Source: Dipylidium caninum (taxonomy: Eukaryota > Platyhelminthes > Cestoda > Cyclophyllidea > Dipylidiidae). Taken from it: a DNA stretch of 64,000 nt. Below are positions 1-12,454 of the stretch, piece after piece (within the stretch, counting starts at the first letter, position 1; every line of letters starts with the position of its first letter). The stretch spans positions 62,001 through 126,000 of the forward strand of contig QEYB01000515.1 of assembly GCA_017562135.1 (NCBI GenBank), read 5' to 3'. Both the position numbers and the translations under genes were made by a program. A model generated the notes under the pieces. The model searched no databases and was not told where the DNA came from. It saw nothing but the letters and a program-made list of their open reading frames with translations.

Positions 1-3000
1 CAGGGAACCGTCGGCGAAGCCTTCCACGCCTCCGTTAGTTTTGGCGGCGAACTCGGCCGACACGATGCTAGATGCAAGGCAAGAGGTCGAGGCAAAATGA
101 CGAGGAGGACGCCACTACTCCAAGCCAGATGAGCCAAATGTCACGTGAGACACCAAACACTGACTACTTACATTGCAGTGACGCGTGCATTTCTGTCATG
201 AGACTGCTCTCCCTACTCAGGTGCCACTTTTCTCCCTCGCATCCTCCGGCCTCTGCGGCACGCTCGTCGTACCAGGCTGTCCGCCCGACCCTTTCAAGGT
301 TGATTGAGTGGAGGTGCACCATTCTGAGACAGCCGGTAGTGGAGGGCCTTGCTCTGCGTCGTCGCTGCTCTCTCCCAAGTGTGAGCGTCGGTAGCTCCAC
401 GACGGAGAGCAGAGGAGTCGTTCAACGCCAACGGCAACTCGTGGCACGGGAAGACGCTAGAAATCACTATTGCGAAGTCATGGTCATCCGAGACGGCAGA
501 GCATTCCTCGCAGGTCTCCGACGTTGTGGACCACCAGAGCCAATGTCAAGCGAAGTAGATTCGACACCACTTGCCGTTTGCCAGTGGGCGCTCAGCTGGC
601 CTTACTCGCCGCACGAGCGTCGACCCGACAGGCGCCATGACAACTTGCCCCCAACTGGCAAATCCCCTTGAAGCACCACTCAGACAGCGGCGAAGGAGGG
701 ATGGGCAGCAGTCCAATACGCCCATCTCGGGACGATGTCGCAAACCGTGCACGGGCAACGCCGAGGAAGAAATTGTGCCTCGAATTTTGTGTGGATGGGG
801 AAAAGCCGATGGCCAACGTGTGAGAATTCTTCTCCAGCCGTTCGTTCCTGAGTCCTTCGAGACATTACTTGTCAGCCAGAGAAGCGCTCAGTGTCTACTT
901 TACTTTGGCATACGCCCCATGGCATTTGACACAGGCCGCGCAGGTATGAGACACTGTCAGCCAGAAGGACAGACCAAGTGGTTTGATGGAAATCGAAGTG
1001 AAGCTCGGCACGAAGTCGTCCCGTGTTTAGTGTTTGAAAGCAGTTTGCTTTGGAACTTCCTCTCTCCCCATTGGCTCTGTGGCGATCGAGGGGTGGTTTC
1101 CTTGCGGAGAGGATTCTACCGGCGAGGGTGTGCTTTATTCTCTGATCACCGTCCTCCCATGTTTAACTTGGTCTGCCGCTCCTCTTTTCGAACACCTCAG
1201 GCGAGTGCAACACTCGACGTATTGCCCTCTCCGCTGCCAAAGTAAAAGCCGTTGTCACATGAAAGCGATTGGTGGATTCGGAGGACCGTCTCGAGCAGAC
1301 CGTCGCAGGAAGCTCGAGAACCCGCCCTTGAGGTTGGCCGATGAGGTGAATGGCTTGCGCGACGACTCCTACACTCTCCGATGTAGAGGAGTACAGGTCG
1401 CCTCAGAAGGAACCAGCGACGATACAAAGCCTCGCCCTCCACCATCAGTTGTCGGAGAATGGTCTACCACCGTTCAATCGTCCTTGATAGAGTCGGTCAG
1501 ACTCCTGGTTGTTGTTGGTGGCTCAAAGAAGAATCCAGACGAAAGCCCTGATTTCCTTATGCCTTTTGATTCTGACTCCATTTGACTCCTGCATTCACCG
1601 ACGATTCGATTGCCCACTCAACACGCCCACGTCCCAATGCCTCTTCATCGACTTTCGACTGACGAGCCAAAGTCTAATGTGAAGACCGACACTCGTTCGT
1701 TTGGTTGCTGCTTGGAGCCGTGGTTCTCTTTTTGAGAAGACATTGCGACTGCGAGAAATTGCGTCAATGACGAAGAATGGCTGAAATTGGTGGTTGGCGA
1801 AAAAAACTAGGAGGAAACGCACTCGCCACATCGCGATGCCACTCACGTCGCATCTTCCTCCCTACCGAATTTTATAGTCTCGCCTTGAGTCCACTTCACT
1901 GCAACTCGTCTTTGGAATGATCTTCGCTTACTTTGAGCTCACCTAACTGCAATTCATGCAACCACTGATTTCTCCTCGTACGCCTGACGGTCACATTTCG
2001 TTCAAATGAGGCCATTAAAATTGCATTATTTGCTATGAACTAATTGACTGACTTGACCAAAATCGAAGTGGAAGTGAGCACGAAATCGTCCGGCGTTCGG
2101 ATGCTCCTCCCTCCCTCCTTACTCGTCGGTGCGGCGTCCGAGAGGGCAGGACGGTGCGGAAACGCTCCTGCTGGCGGCGATGTGCTCTCTCGTCTGACCA
2201 CCGCCCTCCATTTGCCACAAGTTTTTGCCCCCTCCTTCGAGGTGAAGTTGATGCCTAGAAGGTGTTGCGCTGCCTTTTCGAGACTCGAATCTGCTCCTAC
2301 TTGGTCTGACACCCATCACCCATCTGTGGCACCTGTCCTCACGAAAGCCCCAGGCAAGTTGGACACTCGATGTGTCGCCCTGGCTACTGCTCGATTAGAG
2401 CCGATGTCACACCTCTGCGAGTAGGGGATTTAGACGAGTGTCGTAAGACGAACTGTGGCAGGAGGCTCGAGAACACGCAACTGTCGGTGATTCAGCCACG
2501 GCGGTGTGGGCGTGCAGGCAACGGTGACCACCGCGTTTGTCAGGGTGTAAGATGTTGAATTTACCCAATTCGAAAAGTAAATTACTATTGCAAATTCCTC
2601 GCAAATGGAGCCCGATAGTAAGCTCGCGACCGGGGACCACAGGAGAGCACCGCACCGTCTTATCGTCTCAGAAGCTTGAATTTAGTCGCCGCTGTAATCG
2701 CGGTGTGTGTGTCCGGCATGAGGTGGTCGCAAGAAGCTTCGCGTCAGGCAACTGACACGTCCAAACGTTCTTAAGTCAGTCTGGCAAGACGCAAGTTGCC
2801 TAAGTGAAAGCTAAAGTGAGCACAGTGTGTGAGATTGACGTGAGATGTGCATACGCTGAATCCGGGTAGAAGGAGGCGGTCGCGAAACCGTGCGTCAAAA
2901 GACTCCGACGCTGCCGCGCTAGTGGACCTTGAAGTATTTCACTCACCTCCTTCTGCCTCCACATACTCCTCAGCTCTTGCTCAAATCGACAATGATTCTT

Positions 3001-3083
3001 CTGCCCTCCGGTTCTTCAAAACACAAACTACGCACACACAACACACACACTCTTTCCATCTTTCCCTCCTAGAAGACAGTACC
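1..3083. other. Left flank: non-coding DNA, old diverged copies of the repeat unit
   Basis: I see no supportable gene here. Bases of about 300-1250 align in the same order with about 20909-21780 (and 42031-42905), about 1875-1960 with 21845-21930, 2044-2310 with 21540-21720, and 2755-2935 with 14766-14955. Identity is clearly lower than between the recent units (roughly 70-85% by eye). Open frames up to about 220 codons exist but are not kept in the related copies, so I do not call them genes. Confidence 0.6.
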
Positions 3084-3848
3084 CGACCGACAGTAGCAAT
3101 TGACGACGTCCAAGTCCATTCTCACTACATTCCCGAACAGTCAACAGCCAAGTCAGGTGCCTCTGAACCACCACCAGCCGGGGCGGTTTTCCTGCTTCCC
3201 CTCCCTGCAGCACTCAACTTCAGCATTGATGATGCGGCGCATGCGAAGTGACCGCCAGATGAGACAGTCGAGTGTCACGGAGGCTGAGCCAGTCCGTGGT
3301 GAATAGTTATGAGTCGTTAATATCAGAGGTGATTGAGAAACATGTTCATGCAACAGTGAATACCTCTGTATTCACTGCCCACACCGTGTCCGCTGTCACT
3401 ACCGGCTCAAATACACAAGCGCACGAGTTGGGTGTTGATCTTCGACTTGACAGGTCACTGCGGTCATTGGAGAACTCGGGCTTGCACAAGTGCTCTACGA
3501 CTGCACTCGACGGAGACGCCGCAGGGTGGTTGGAGCGAGTCATCGACGCAAAAGGCAAAGGACCCTGCTCGAAAGAGCACACATCGCTGAAGGAATTGAA
3601 GTCCGACCGACTGACTACTTGATGCCTCATCCAAGTCTGGCCACGATAAAAGTGACTGAATTGGCCACATCACAAGCCCCCGTGCAGCATCCCACTGAGG
3701 GAGGCATCTCCCGTGTCATGTGTGTCAATCACACGGTTGTGCACGTCCTCATCGTCGTTGCCGCATCACTGGCCACTTGGAGGGATTGTGAAGGGGGATG
3801 TTGGAAGAGGGCGGCGACATGCACCCAGAGAACCGGGTGTCGGTGGTG

Positions 3849-4296
3849 CCCTGGTATTTTCACCACGCCGGTAAACTGCTCACCTCGGCGGAGGAATGTC
3901 CCTCGGCCCCGCACAAGATCACACGTTTCGTTGTCACTTTCTCGAGTGCCACAATTCTCAACGAAGTCAATCAACACTGCAACCTCGCGTCGACTCCCTT
4001 TGCACTTTTCCATCTCACAAGAATACGTGACTGCCAAATGCCTTCGAGATTGGCCCCCCTTAATGTGCCTCCGTCTACCCACTTCAACCTTCTCTTTTAA
4101 GCCTTTTCGCCACTCCTTGCCTTCGGTGTCACTTCCAAAAGTGTGCAAGGTATACCCGGTGAAAGCAAGGAAGACGAAAGTGACTACAAATGAAGGCGAA
4201 AATGAGTCGCCTACCTTGATCTGTTGCCACTGCCAGGAAAAAATATCGAAAACCCAAGTCGAAAAAGGATTTTCTTGTACCTCAATTTATCAATCT
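3849..4296. other. Unit 1 private segment replacing about 100 bp of units 2 and 3
   Basis: Between the same flanks, unit 1 has about 450 bp here. Units 2 and 3 have only about 100 bp (23993-24090, 45119-45216), starting with an A/T-rich run of taaatataaata type. I cannot tell which state is ancestral, and I see no gene in it. Confidence 0.7.
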
Positions 4297-4623
4297 CCTG
4301 CTATCAAATGACGCAAATCCGAGTTCTCCTCGGTGCATCCAAGTGCATGCCTCAACTGCCTCCAAGCACTGCACACTCGTGGAAGGCTTCTGCCTGCACT
4401 GACATCACAAGCGCCGCGGAGATGCGTTCACGGTGGGGGAAAGTACAAGACTGCATGAGTGGAGCACCAGTGGTAGTCATTTCGCTCTCGGATTATTAGA
4501 TTAGATGGCTTCTTTGTTATCCACTCAGTTAGTTGGCATGTTTGGCAGGCGAAAGCCTCATTTATGTCGGCGGAAGTGTGGAAAGACGGAAGAAGTTGAA
4601 GATCTGCTGAGATGGCGGAGATA

Positions 4624-7012
4624 ATAAGACCGGGTGGAATGGCAGGAAATCGGCTGAGGGAATGGTAGGGAAAGGGGGATGAAGGTTTCGTGTGAGTGAA
4701 ACGACACCAACATCGGCATCATATCTCGTTTCTGCGTTTGCCTGCCACGACTCCATTGGCACGCGACACGTTTGCAGTAGCGGGAAAACGCATTTGTCGG
4801 CGCAGAATGACAGTCACCGACGCCTGCAATAAAGTCGGACAGTGCGGTTTTCCACGATAACACAGTCTGGTGTATGCGACGCATCAAAGAGGCCTCCTAC
4901 TCAGTATGAACTGGGGCGCCGAATAGCCGACACTGCCATTCCGCAAGTGGTCAGACAACTGCTGAAGCTGTACGCAACCAAACGCGTCCAGGAAGCGAGC
5001 CGGTTACGACGCACTGACATGCGAGTACAAAGCGACAAGAGCTTCATACATCACACACGTGGCAGGGGCGCGCCAGTCCGACCACTTGAACTCCATGTGC
5101 CACTCGGAGCCAGCGATGCAAAACCAGACCCAAGTCAAATTACCGAGAACGTCCGGTCTGCCGGAATGCCCAAATATCGTATTTTGGCGACCGAGTTTGG
5201 AGGGGCAAATAACAATCACTTTGTTGCTTTATCACACAATCCGCATGAAATCCCTGTGTCTCTCTACTGGAAACACTTTCTCTACGGTGATGCCATTCAA
5301 TTCATCGCAATCTCTCGAGTGCTTATGCGAAGCAATGAAGACTTAACTGCTCTGGCCCAATCCTGCGACCGCTGTTGCCCACCCAAATTCTAATAACTGT
5401 GGCACCGCATGTATTCTTCTTCTTCTTCTTCAGGCATCTCCCGCGCGATTTTGGCATGCGGTGTGCTGCGTGCATCAAGTTGGATCTGCAAAGTGTGCAG
5501 CTCGGAGACGACAACGCTGCGTAATGACTCTCAACGCTTGTTCTGCCACCCGACTTGCCAAGACGGGCGGGAGAGTGACCGACGCCGGACAGGACGGGAA
5601 GGGGTAATGAAGGCCTCGAGCTGCTTCTCTCTTCAATACGGGGGAAGGAGTAGCTCCACGTTTCGTCGTCATGACTTTCAACAAACTCCGCCCTCTACCC
5701 ACCAGACAGTGGCATGAACCTTTGCCAATCCTCTCTACTCGTCCATCTCATCACACCCGATCTGCGGCATTGTGAAGGGGAACAATTTCAAGGGAAATGC
5801 TAGTTTGACGGGTAGCCTTGCACAATTACATTGGCTGAAACACTTGCCAGAAGCTTTACTCACCGACCGCCCAAACTGCTGGATCTTTTGCCTCGTGTCG
5901 TAAAGTCGTACGCCGAGAGGCCCGCATGAGGACACACGGAGGGACGCCGGGCAGTCTTGCACTCTTCTGTGGAATCCTGTCTGTTCACCAAGACATCAGA
6001 GAACCTTCCCCTTGACGGCAACCGGAATATAAGTTGGAGTCACATCTGTCACCTTCGCCAACTCCGTGGTCCCCTTAAACGAGTCACGGACATTCCAGAC
6101 CGAACCAGCATCAATTGCCGGGACAAAAGCATTGGCACTAGCAGGCCCTCGAGTTTCTCACGATGCCACTTTCTGTGTGGCTCGGAATTTTTTGATGCGA
6201 TGTGAAATTTGAGAGTGGGCAATTAGCTACTCATTCAACTAAGTGAGAGTCCGCAATTCGTCCCAGTCCTGCTGAGATGCACTTGCGAACTCGAGACTGT
6301 GCAGTAGTTCGGATTCCATTGCCGGACACTCACCGACGTGGAACCCCACCAACGCTGAGCACTATTCTCAAAGTGTCCCCCACTTCAGTTTACATTGTTC
6401 TTTGCAGTCTTTCAGATAGGGAAATCGAGCCGCTGTTACGTGTGCCGCAGGGCAACAGATGAAACTTGACACTTTCAGTTCATTTGAGGTGGCAATTTTG
6501 TGGTGCGCCGCTGACTTCGAGGCAGGTGGATCGGTACTCAGTCCTGCTAAGTAGGCTCTGGGAGCGGAGTGTCCTGAAGCCATTGACTGTCAAAGTGAGT
6601 TAGGAGTTTGAGCAGTCATTCACCTTCTGTCGGACTCCGCGGACTTGGTCTCTCGTCACGAATGCATTCCCAGTGTCTTTGTTGGAGGCTTTCGACGTCC
6701 ACCAGCCTCTTTTGCTCCCATCTACCTGATGATGAGGTGTGCGAGCGGAGTGGAGTTAATTTACGCAAGTTCATGACAGTGTCGTCAGACGGGTAGATGG
6801 CAGAGTTGACTCGATGTCACGACTGTGAATCGCGGAGGATTCTCCTGTTACCCACTTGAAGACAGACGCGGCTGGAAGCCGCGCCTTACCCGCCCCGTGT
6901 TGACATGTCGGGTGTGAGAATAAAAGGTTTGAGTGTCATTAAGCGAGGCTGCGGTCCACGAGCTCGACAGTTTCCCAGCACCAACATTTCGCCACAACAC
7001 ACATTACAGGCC
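4624..7012. other. Unit 1 private 2.4-kb block, built of diverged unit fragments
   Basis: The flanks join directly in units 2 and 3 (24417-24437). Within the block, about 5540-5780 resembles 16810-17040 and about 6430-6575 resembles 19147-19270, both in direct orientation and diverged. The order of the fragments follows the order in the unit, so the block looks like a compressed old copy of the 16.8-19.3 kb stretch. One open frame of 183 codons (4842-5393) is listed separately. Confidence 0.6.
4842..5393 (+). CDS. Hypothetical open frame, 183 codons, unrecognised
   Basis: This is an uninterrupted frame with a fairly protein-like composition, ending in CDRCCPPKF. I recognise no domain, signal peptide or membrane segment. 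It lies wholly inside the block private to unit 1, so there is no second copy in the window to test whether the frame is maintained. The first codon is an ATG. It could be an exon, a chance frame in GC-rich DNA, or a remnant of an inserted element. I lean toward chance, because many open frames of this length in the neighbourhood are demonstrably not conserved between copies. Confidence 0.15.
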   Translation: MRFSTITQSGVCDASKRPPTQYELGRRIADTAIPQVVRQLLKLYATKRVQEASRLRRTDMRVQSDKSFIHHTRGRGAPVRPLELHVPLGASDAKPDPSQITENVRSAGMPKYRILATEFGGANNNHFVALSHNPHEIPVSLYWKHFLYGDAIQFIAISRVLMRSNEDLTALAQSCDRCCPPKF

Positions 7013-7416
7013 AAATTGCCCGGCTGATGCTTGGAGAAGGCTATGCATGATTGTACCTTTTCCCAGATTTGAAAGGGGCAAAAGTGAACCATCAAGGGGT
7101 GATGATGCGACGCTTATGACGGGATATCGGGCACGAATCGGAGAAGATCGACCGAGGCGTCCCCTCTCAAGGGGGTCCTCGACATGGCTACTACGCGTTT
7201 CCAGGAACGGCAATTTCGGGTGTGAGGTGGCCAGTTGGGTGGTTGGGCCTGGCCTCCTTCGCACTTTGCCCCGACTGTCTCGCATCGTGCATCTTGCATT
7301 GTGCGGCTCACCTCACCACCGAACTCGCCGCACCGCACAAGTGTTCGTGGCAAAGTGGACAGTCTCATACGGATTGTGAGGCCCCATTCCTTCTTCGGTG
7401 ATTTGCGATTTCTGAT

Positions 7417-7448
7417 CCCCCCGCCCCTCCCCCTCCCCCCTCCCCCCC
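7417..7448. repeat. Poly-C / homopyrimidine tract (unit 1)
   Basis: A run of almost only C with single T interruptions. It recurs at 24840-24873 and 45967-45997 with different run lengths. The complementary strand is G-rich, with several runs of four or more G. Confidence 0.9.
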
Positions 7449-9990
7449 GAGTTAAAGATCACTTTGGGGTCGTTTACTGATGCCCACCTAAATCCGAATA
7501 AATATGGAGCGAATTATGGCCTTCTTAAAAGCCTCAGCGACACTGTTTTTCCTTGAAAAGCATTCCTAACCACGCAGTCAATGATGACTTCCGGCGGCAT
7601 TTAACGCCCACATTGCAGTGCGTCCTTCGTCCATCCCCTGCGCCACATCGAGGTGGAGAGGTTGGTGGTGGGCAGTGAAGCAGTGAGCAGTGAGCAGTTG
7701 TGGGAGTATGCGGTCCTTCGTACAGCCAGAAGAATACTCACATCTTCTGGGTAATGTAGAGAATGTCGTCGCATCACTCCTCCCAAACCAAAGGGAGGGG
7801 AAGGCTGCGTGTGATTGGGACGACATGGCGAATATAGGCTTGCGATGTGGGAGAAAGTTGGATGGCCTGTTATGCAATTAACTTCAACTCCTCCGAACTG
7901 TGGCACCCGAAGGCACCACTCACTGCCTGAATTTGAGATGCCCTTCCCTTAAGTAACCATTGAAACGAGTTGACTGCCTCTCCCGCTGACGTGGTACCCC
8001 CAGAACACAAGGCGTCTCTGCCCGATATGGTCTCGAACGGCGCGCGGCTGAGGTGGACACCCTGTTCACAGACTCCTACGGGACGCCAACTGATGTGGGT
8101 AGGGAAAAGACCTAAAGTGGTAACAAATTTGTCCGAATACGAGTGGACTGGAGTAAGAGCTGTTAGGTGGACATGTAAGGCAAGGGGAGCGAGTGCCTCG
8201 TTACCATGTGTGTCCGCCTGACAGGTCTTCCTGCACTCCTCCGCATTCTAACAACGCTGTGACCCCCTTTGGCCTCCTCCCTGTACACAACTCGCACGGC
8301 GTCGTCTTCAGGCAATCAGCAGGGCTGCGGACCCGAGTCGCATGCGTAGACGACATGCATGATGCCACTGCAGCACTGGAGCGGCCCGTCTTTTGCCCGT
8401 CGCTGCCGCCGCCAACAACCCAGCTACTCGGCTACTCGGCTGCTCGGCTACTGGACTACTCTGCTCCCGGCTCACTGCTCACCTCCGTTCATCTGTCCCT
8501 TAATAAGTCATTAGTTGTCTCGCAGAAAACCTTTAAATGTCAGCTTTCATTTGGCATGCCCTTCATCCCATTTCAGGCTGTTAAAACCTTTAAAATTTCA
8601 TGATTTTCCATTTATCCGACACATCTTACCTGTCGGAAACATGAAGACTCGACCCCTCATCGCACTGAGTCACTTGCTGTCGTACCGGTTTACATTGAAT
8701 GTGAGCACGACCCAGGTTACTGGGAACGTTAAGGAGGAATTCGGAGATGGATTCGCTAGGGACAAAATGCTCGACATGGCTTTCTACGATTTCAATCTGG
8801 CAATTTGAAGGTGGTCGCAAAACCTCGAGGAAGACCACCAGCCCGTGTTGGTAAGGGCGAGGAATTAAGGACGACTTTGGTGTGTGATGCTCGTCCACCT
8901 CGCACCATTCCTCGTGAGCTTGAGTCCGAAAGAGGAAGTAGCCATACGACGGGGGATGTGTGAGGACATCTGCGTCCAGCAAAGGATGGAGGAAAAGTGG
9001 ACTCCCGCGTGCCTGCCGCTCTCGAGCTACCGCGGCAACAAGTGGGCATCCTTGTTCCTTCCATCCCAATGCACGATTGCCGCGATTGCACACCACATCA
9101 CCGCCTGTCATGGAAGTGGATTTTGTGTGATATTCGAAAGGGAGCAAACAGGAAACTTGAGCCGAAATTTGACCAAAAGATTGTTTTGCCTATCGTGGAG
9201 TGCCGAAGCACCGACCATTCTTGCTCCACTCAGGCAAGCCACGTGGGTGCCTCGGAAGTGCTACAGGTTCCCACTCGCAAATGCATAAGTCGAACGTCCT
9301 TCTCCACCCCTACGAATGCGGTCCTTGCGCGCATTTCTACTGAGAGCTATCCTCACGTTGGAGTTGACACAGGTGGCATGGCAGCCACCGTAAAAGGGGG
9401 ATTTTGTCTCTTTTTCTAACTTGAGCCCTTGTTGACGCAGTGACAATCCACCACCTGCCGATTTGCATGGCGGATGCTCGGAAGAGGCCACACGTGAATA
9501 CGCATTTATTAGAATTTTGGCAGACAGCAGGTGAGGCGGTCGTCAGTCGCAGATAGCCAAGGAGGAAATGGCACATTCCTCTCACTTCGTCCCACTTTCT
9601 TGACTTGCTTCCAGCAATCATCGCGGCACACCTCACCACTCCAACTTGCCGCAGCGCACAGAACTTTGTGGCACCTCGAAGGAGTCTATCAATGCCGGCC
9701 CCCCAAATCTCTATTCGGTGGAAGGTGACTCCATCCACGTCTTCAACATTCACCGATGATCTCCCTCGAAGCTAAACACGCGATTCGTGTTTCCTTTTCA
9801 GCAGGTTTCGACCAAGATTTAAATAAAATGAGACAAAAGTATGAAAGTATTTTGAAAGTGAATAAGTGCGATTGACATACATCTGGGCTACTGCGCTTTC
9901 TTCCCCAATCAGCCACTTGTCAAGTAACGAGCCCCATTAGTGTGCATTACGTCTCACCTTTGGGCCCTCTCTCCTTCCCTCTCTTCCCCC

Positions 9991-10023
9991 TCCACTCCAC
10001 TCCACTCCACTCCACTCCACTCC
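9991..10023. repeat. (CTCCA)n microsatellite, unit 1
   Basis: Six to seven perfect CTCCA repeats. The tract recurs in unit 2 at 31117-31151. It creates artificial repeated peptides in overlapping frames, which should be ignored. Confidence 0.95.
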
Positions 10024-10090
10024 CCGCCTCGCTTCTCTGCTCTGTGGTGGGTCATGGCACAGAGTAACGCTTTCGTCTTCAAGGGTAGGG

Positions 10091-10119
10091 GTGGGTGGTG
10101 GTGGTGGTGGTGGTGGTGA
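10091..10119. repeat. (GGT)n tract followed by a G run, unit 1
   Basis: GGT trinucleotide repeats run into a stretch of seven G. The complementary strand yields poly-His frames that are not real. The unit 2 copy is at 31219-31248. Confidence 0.95.
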
Positions 10120-12454
10120 GGGGGGGGCGGGGGCGATCCTATAACGTGGCAAACTACTCGGTAAACTCGTCCGTGACGGGAGTCCACATGATTGGTAGAA
10201 GCACTCGCGGTGTTCCACAGGCAACCAAGCGGCGGCAACTACATTGTTTAGAAAGATGCCTCAGTGCGAGTCGGTTTACAAGACTCCGCTACCCACCTTC
10301 CCCCACCCTCTTGCCCCTGCCTACTCACACCATCTCCTACCTCCAAACACGTGACTCCCGATTTCGGCCAATTGCTCGTGGCAGAAGATGGTGTTCGCCT
10401 GCCTCAAACAAGCCCAGCCAAAGCTGGTTGCGTTGGCCGAACGATGTACGAACTAGCGGGGAGGCGGGGACCCGTGGAAGGAGTAGTAACCAGCGCGGTA
10501 TAAACGGCTCTAAGCCTTTACCCCCCCGTCCCCCCGTGGCCACAAGACTGGCGGTGAGAAATCTTTCGAACCCGCCAAGGCCACCTGTGCTGACGTCTTC
10601 CTGTTCACAATCTCGATTCGTGTCTCTCCCTGTGTTCCATTTCACCGCAATTTGTGCATGTGCCACTGCCTCGATTGCGGGTCACCTTCGCTGAAGTGTG
10701 CTCAATTTCCTCACCTCCACGCCCATTCCTTCTCCAACCTCACGTCGTTTATTTTGGCCCCCTCCCCCTCCCCTCCCCTCCCCCTCCCCCCCGGATGACA
10801 AGAAGCGACGTGGCGCAGAGTTATCGCGTAATGCTAGTGCACGCACCTGAAATAACTTCTCCGCAATATGGCAATTTACCACAGCCCCCATCTTTACTTG
10901 ATATTTCTTCCAGACGAGTGACTTGTTCAAGCGGAAGTAAAGTCACAGATGCTACTGGAGATTGCTTCCGCTGGCTATGACAAAATGTGGGAAAAATCTC
11001 ACGTGGATTTGGAAGACGGCGCCATGGAGATTTTGAGAGGTGGTTTTGGCGAGTTTCTCCCCTGAAATCCACCCTTACGGCATGGCGTCGCTGTCACGCT
11101 GGGCATGGCAGTCACCCTAAAGTGGTGAAATTTTGTCCAGTTCCCGCACTTCGGGCTTTGTTGACACAGTGACGCTGAAACTAAATCAAATCTGTATTAA
11201 TGGAAAAGACACTTGGAGAGCCTCTGCTCGGGTGTGGTTTAAAGGGGAAAAGAAAGGCAACGGATAGGAAATGACAGAAAGCGAAATGCTGACTTGTGGA
11301 CGAAAATGACCACTTTAACATGATGTGACTGCAATTTCCGGTTTCCACTCCGACTGCTCACATGCCTTTAAAAGCGCATACTCAGCTGAGAGGATCACCG
11401 ACCAGAATATCCACTTTAGCCTCACACCTCCTTACGCAACCGCACATCCCTTGTCCAAGAGCCGCGGAGTCATTGCTCGCAACATATCTGATTAATTTGA
11501 GTGATTCCAATTTCTCTCCCCTGTCCACTAGGGAATTTGCGAGATGCCATTAAATGAGTGGTCGTTAGGAGAGGATCGATGGGTCGGAAATGAAATGGAA
11601 TTTGAAAGCAGAAGCATGGAAGAGTTGAGAGCGGCAGGTGGAGAAGAATCAAATGTCTGTAGGCTCTTTTCCCACCCGAAAAACTCTGCTCTCTTGGCCC
11701 AACACAGCACAACAGAGAGGAGCACACGAGAAGACTTCGAGTCGCACAAGCTTTTCTCTTATCCTCGAGGTGAGCAGACTCGGCTTCCATTTGAGTGTAT
11801 TCGAAACCACGGCGCGTCCGCGGTGGGAAAGGAGAAGGAGAGGAAGTGTGAGAAGAAGTGTGAAAGGCAGGTGGTGGATGACGGTGAGTTTGACGACGAT
11901 ATCGCCCGTATCTCTCGAGTGCACCGGCCTCCGAGTAATTTTGCGTCGGCTGGTAAGGATGTCGTCATTCCATGACATCCTCTGAGGTACGACGCGAACT
12001 CTGATGGTTTGCAGCCTCACAGGAACGGGAGCGTCAACGAGAGTCCTTAGTTGTGAGCACGCATTGCTCAAATCATGAACATCTACGCCCTTTTGCGCAC
12101 TGCTGATTTGATTCACATTGAGGTGAGGCAAAATGAGCGAGTTGCGATTGCTGAGGGCGTGGTAGGGGTAGGGAAGGTTACTTTCAAACGGAACCTCGCG
12201 AAGCTGCGTGGAAGATTGAAAGGGAAGAAGAAAAGCATCAGCCACAGTTGGGACAGACGTCGCCGAATCTCGCATGACATGGGTAGAAAGCGGAGCCACG
12301 TGCAGCCTCATTTCCTTCTGGCAAAATGCGGTGTGCGCGATGGCAGCATGGTTCGACCGATCCAGTAACACAGGACACCCATAACAATCGACGATTCAAC
12401 AGTCCAGTGCAGCGTTCAGCCGACATGACTCTCGCCGTAGTGGCCTTCTGTTAC

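Noticed and set aside
72..1245. Two overlapping plus-strand open frames of 199 and 224 codons
   Set aside because: The diverged copy at 20.9-21.8 kb does not keep either frame, no domain is recognisable, and the DNA is GC-rich, so long chance frames are expected.
8420..8465. Short repeats of CTACTCGG type, CRISPR-like at first glance
   Set aside because: The repeats are adjacent 8-10-base units without spacers, in a eukaryotic context. This is a simple tandem repeat.
9937..10238. Frames with poly-His, poly-Pro or poly-Val stretches (also near 31063-31353 and 13242-13580)
   Set aside because: These are translations of the CTCCA, GGT and CCT microsatellites.
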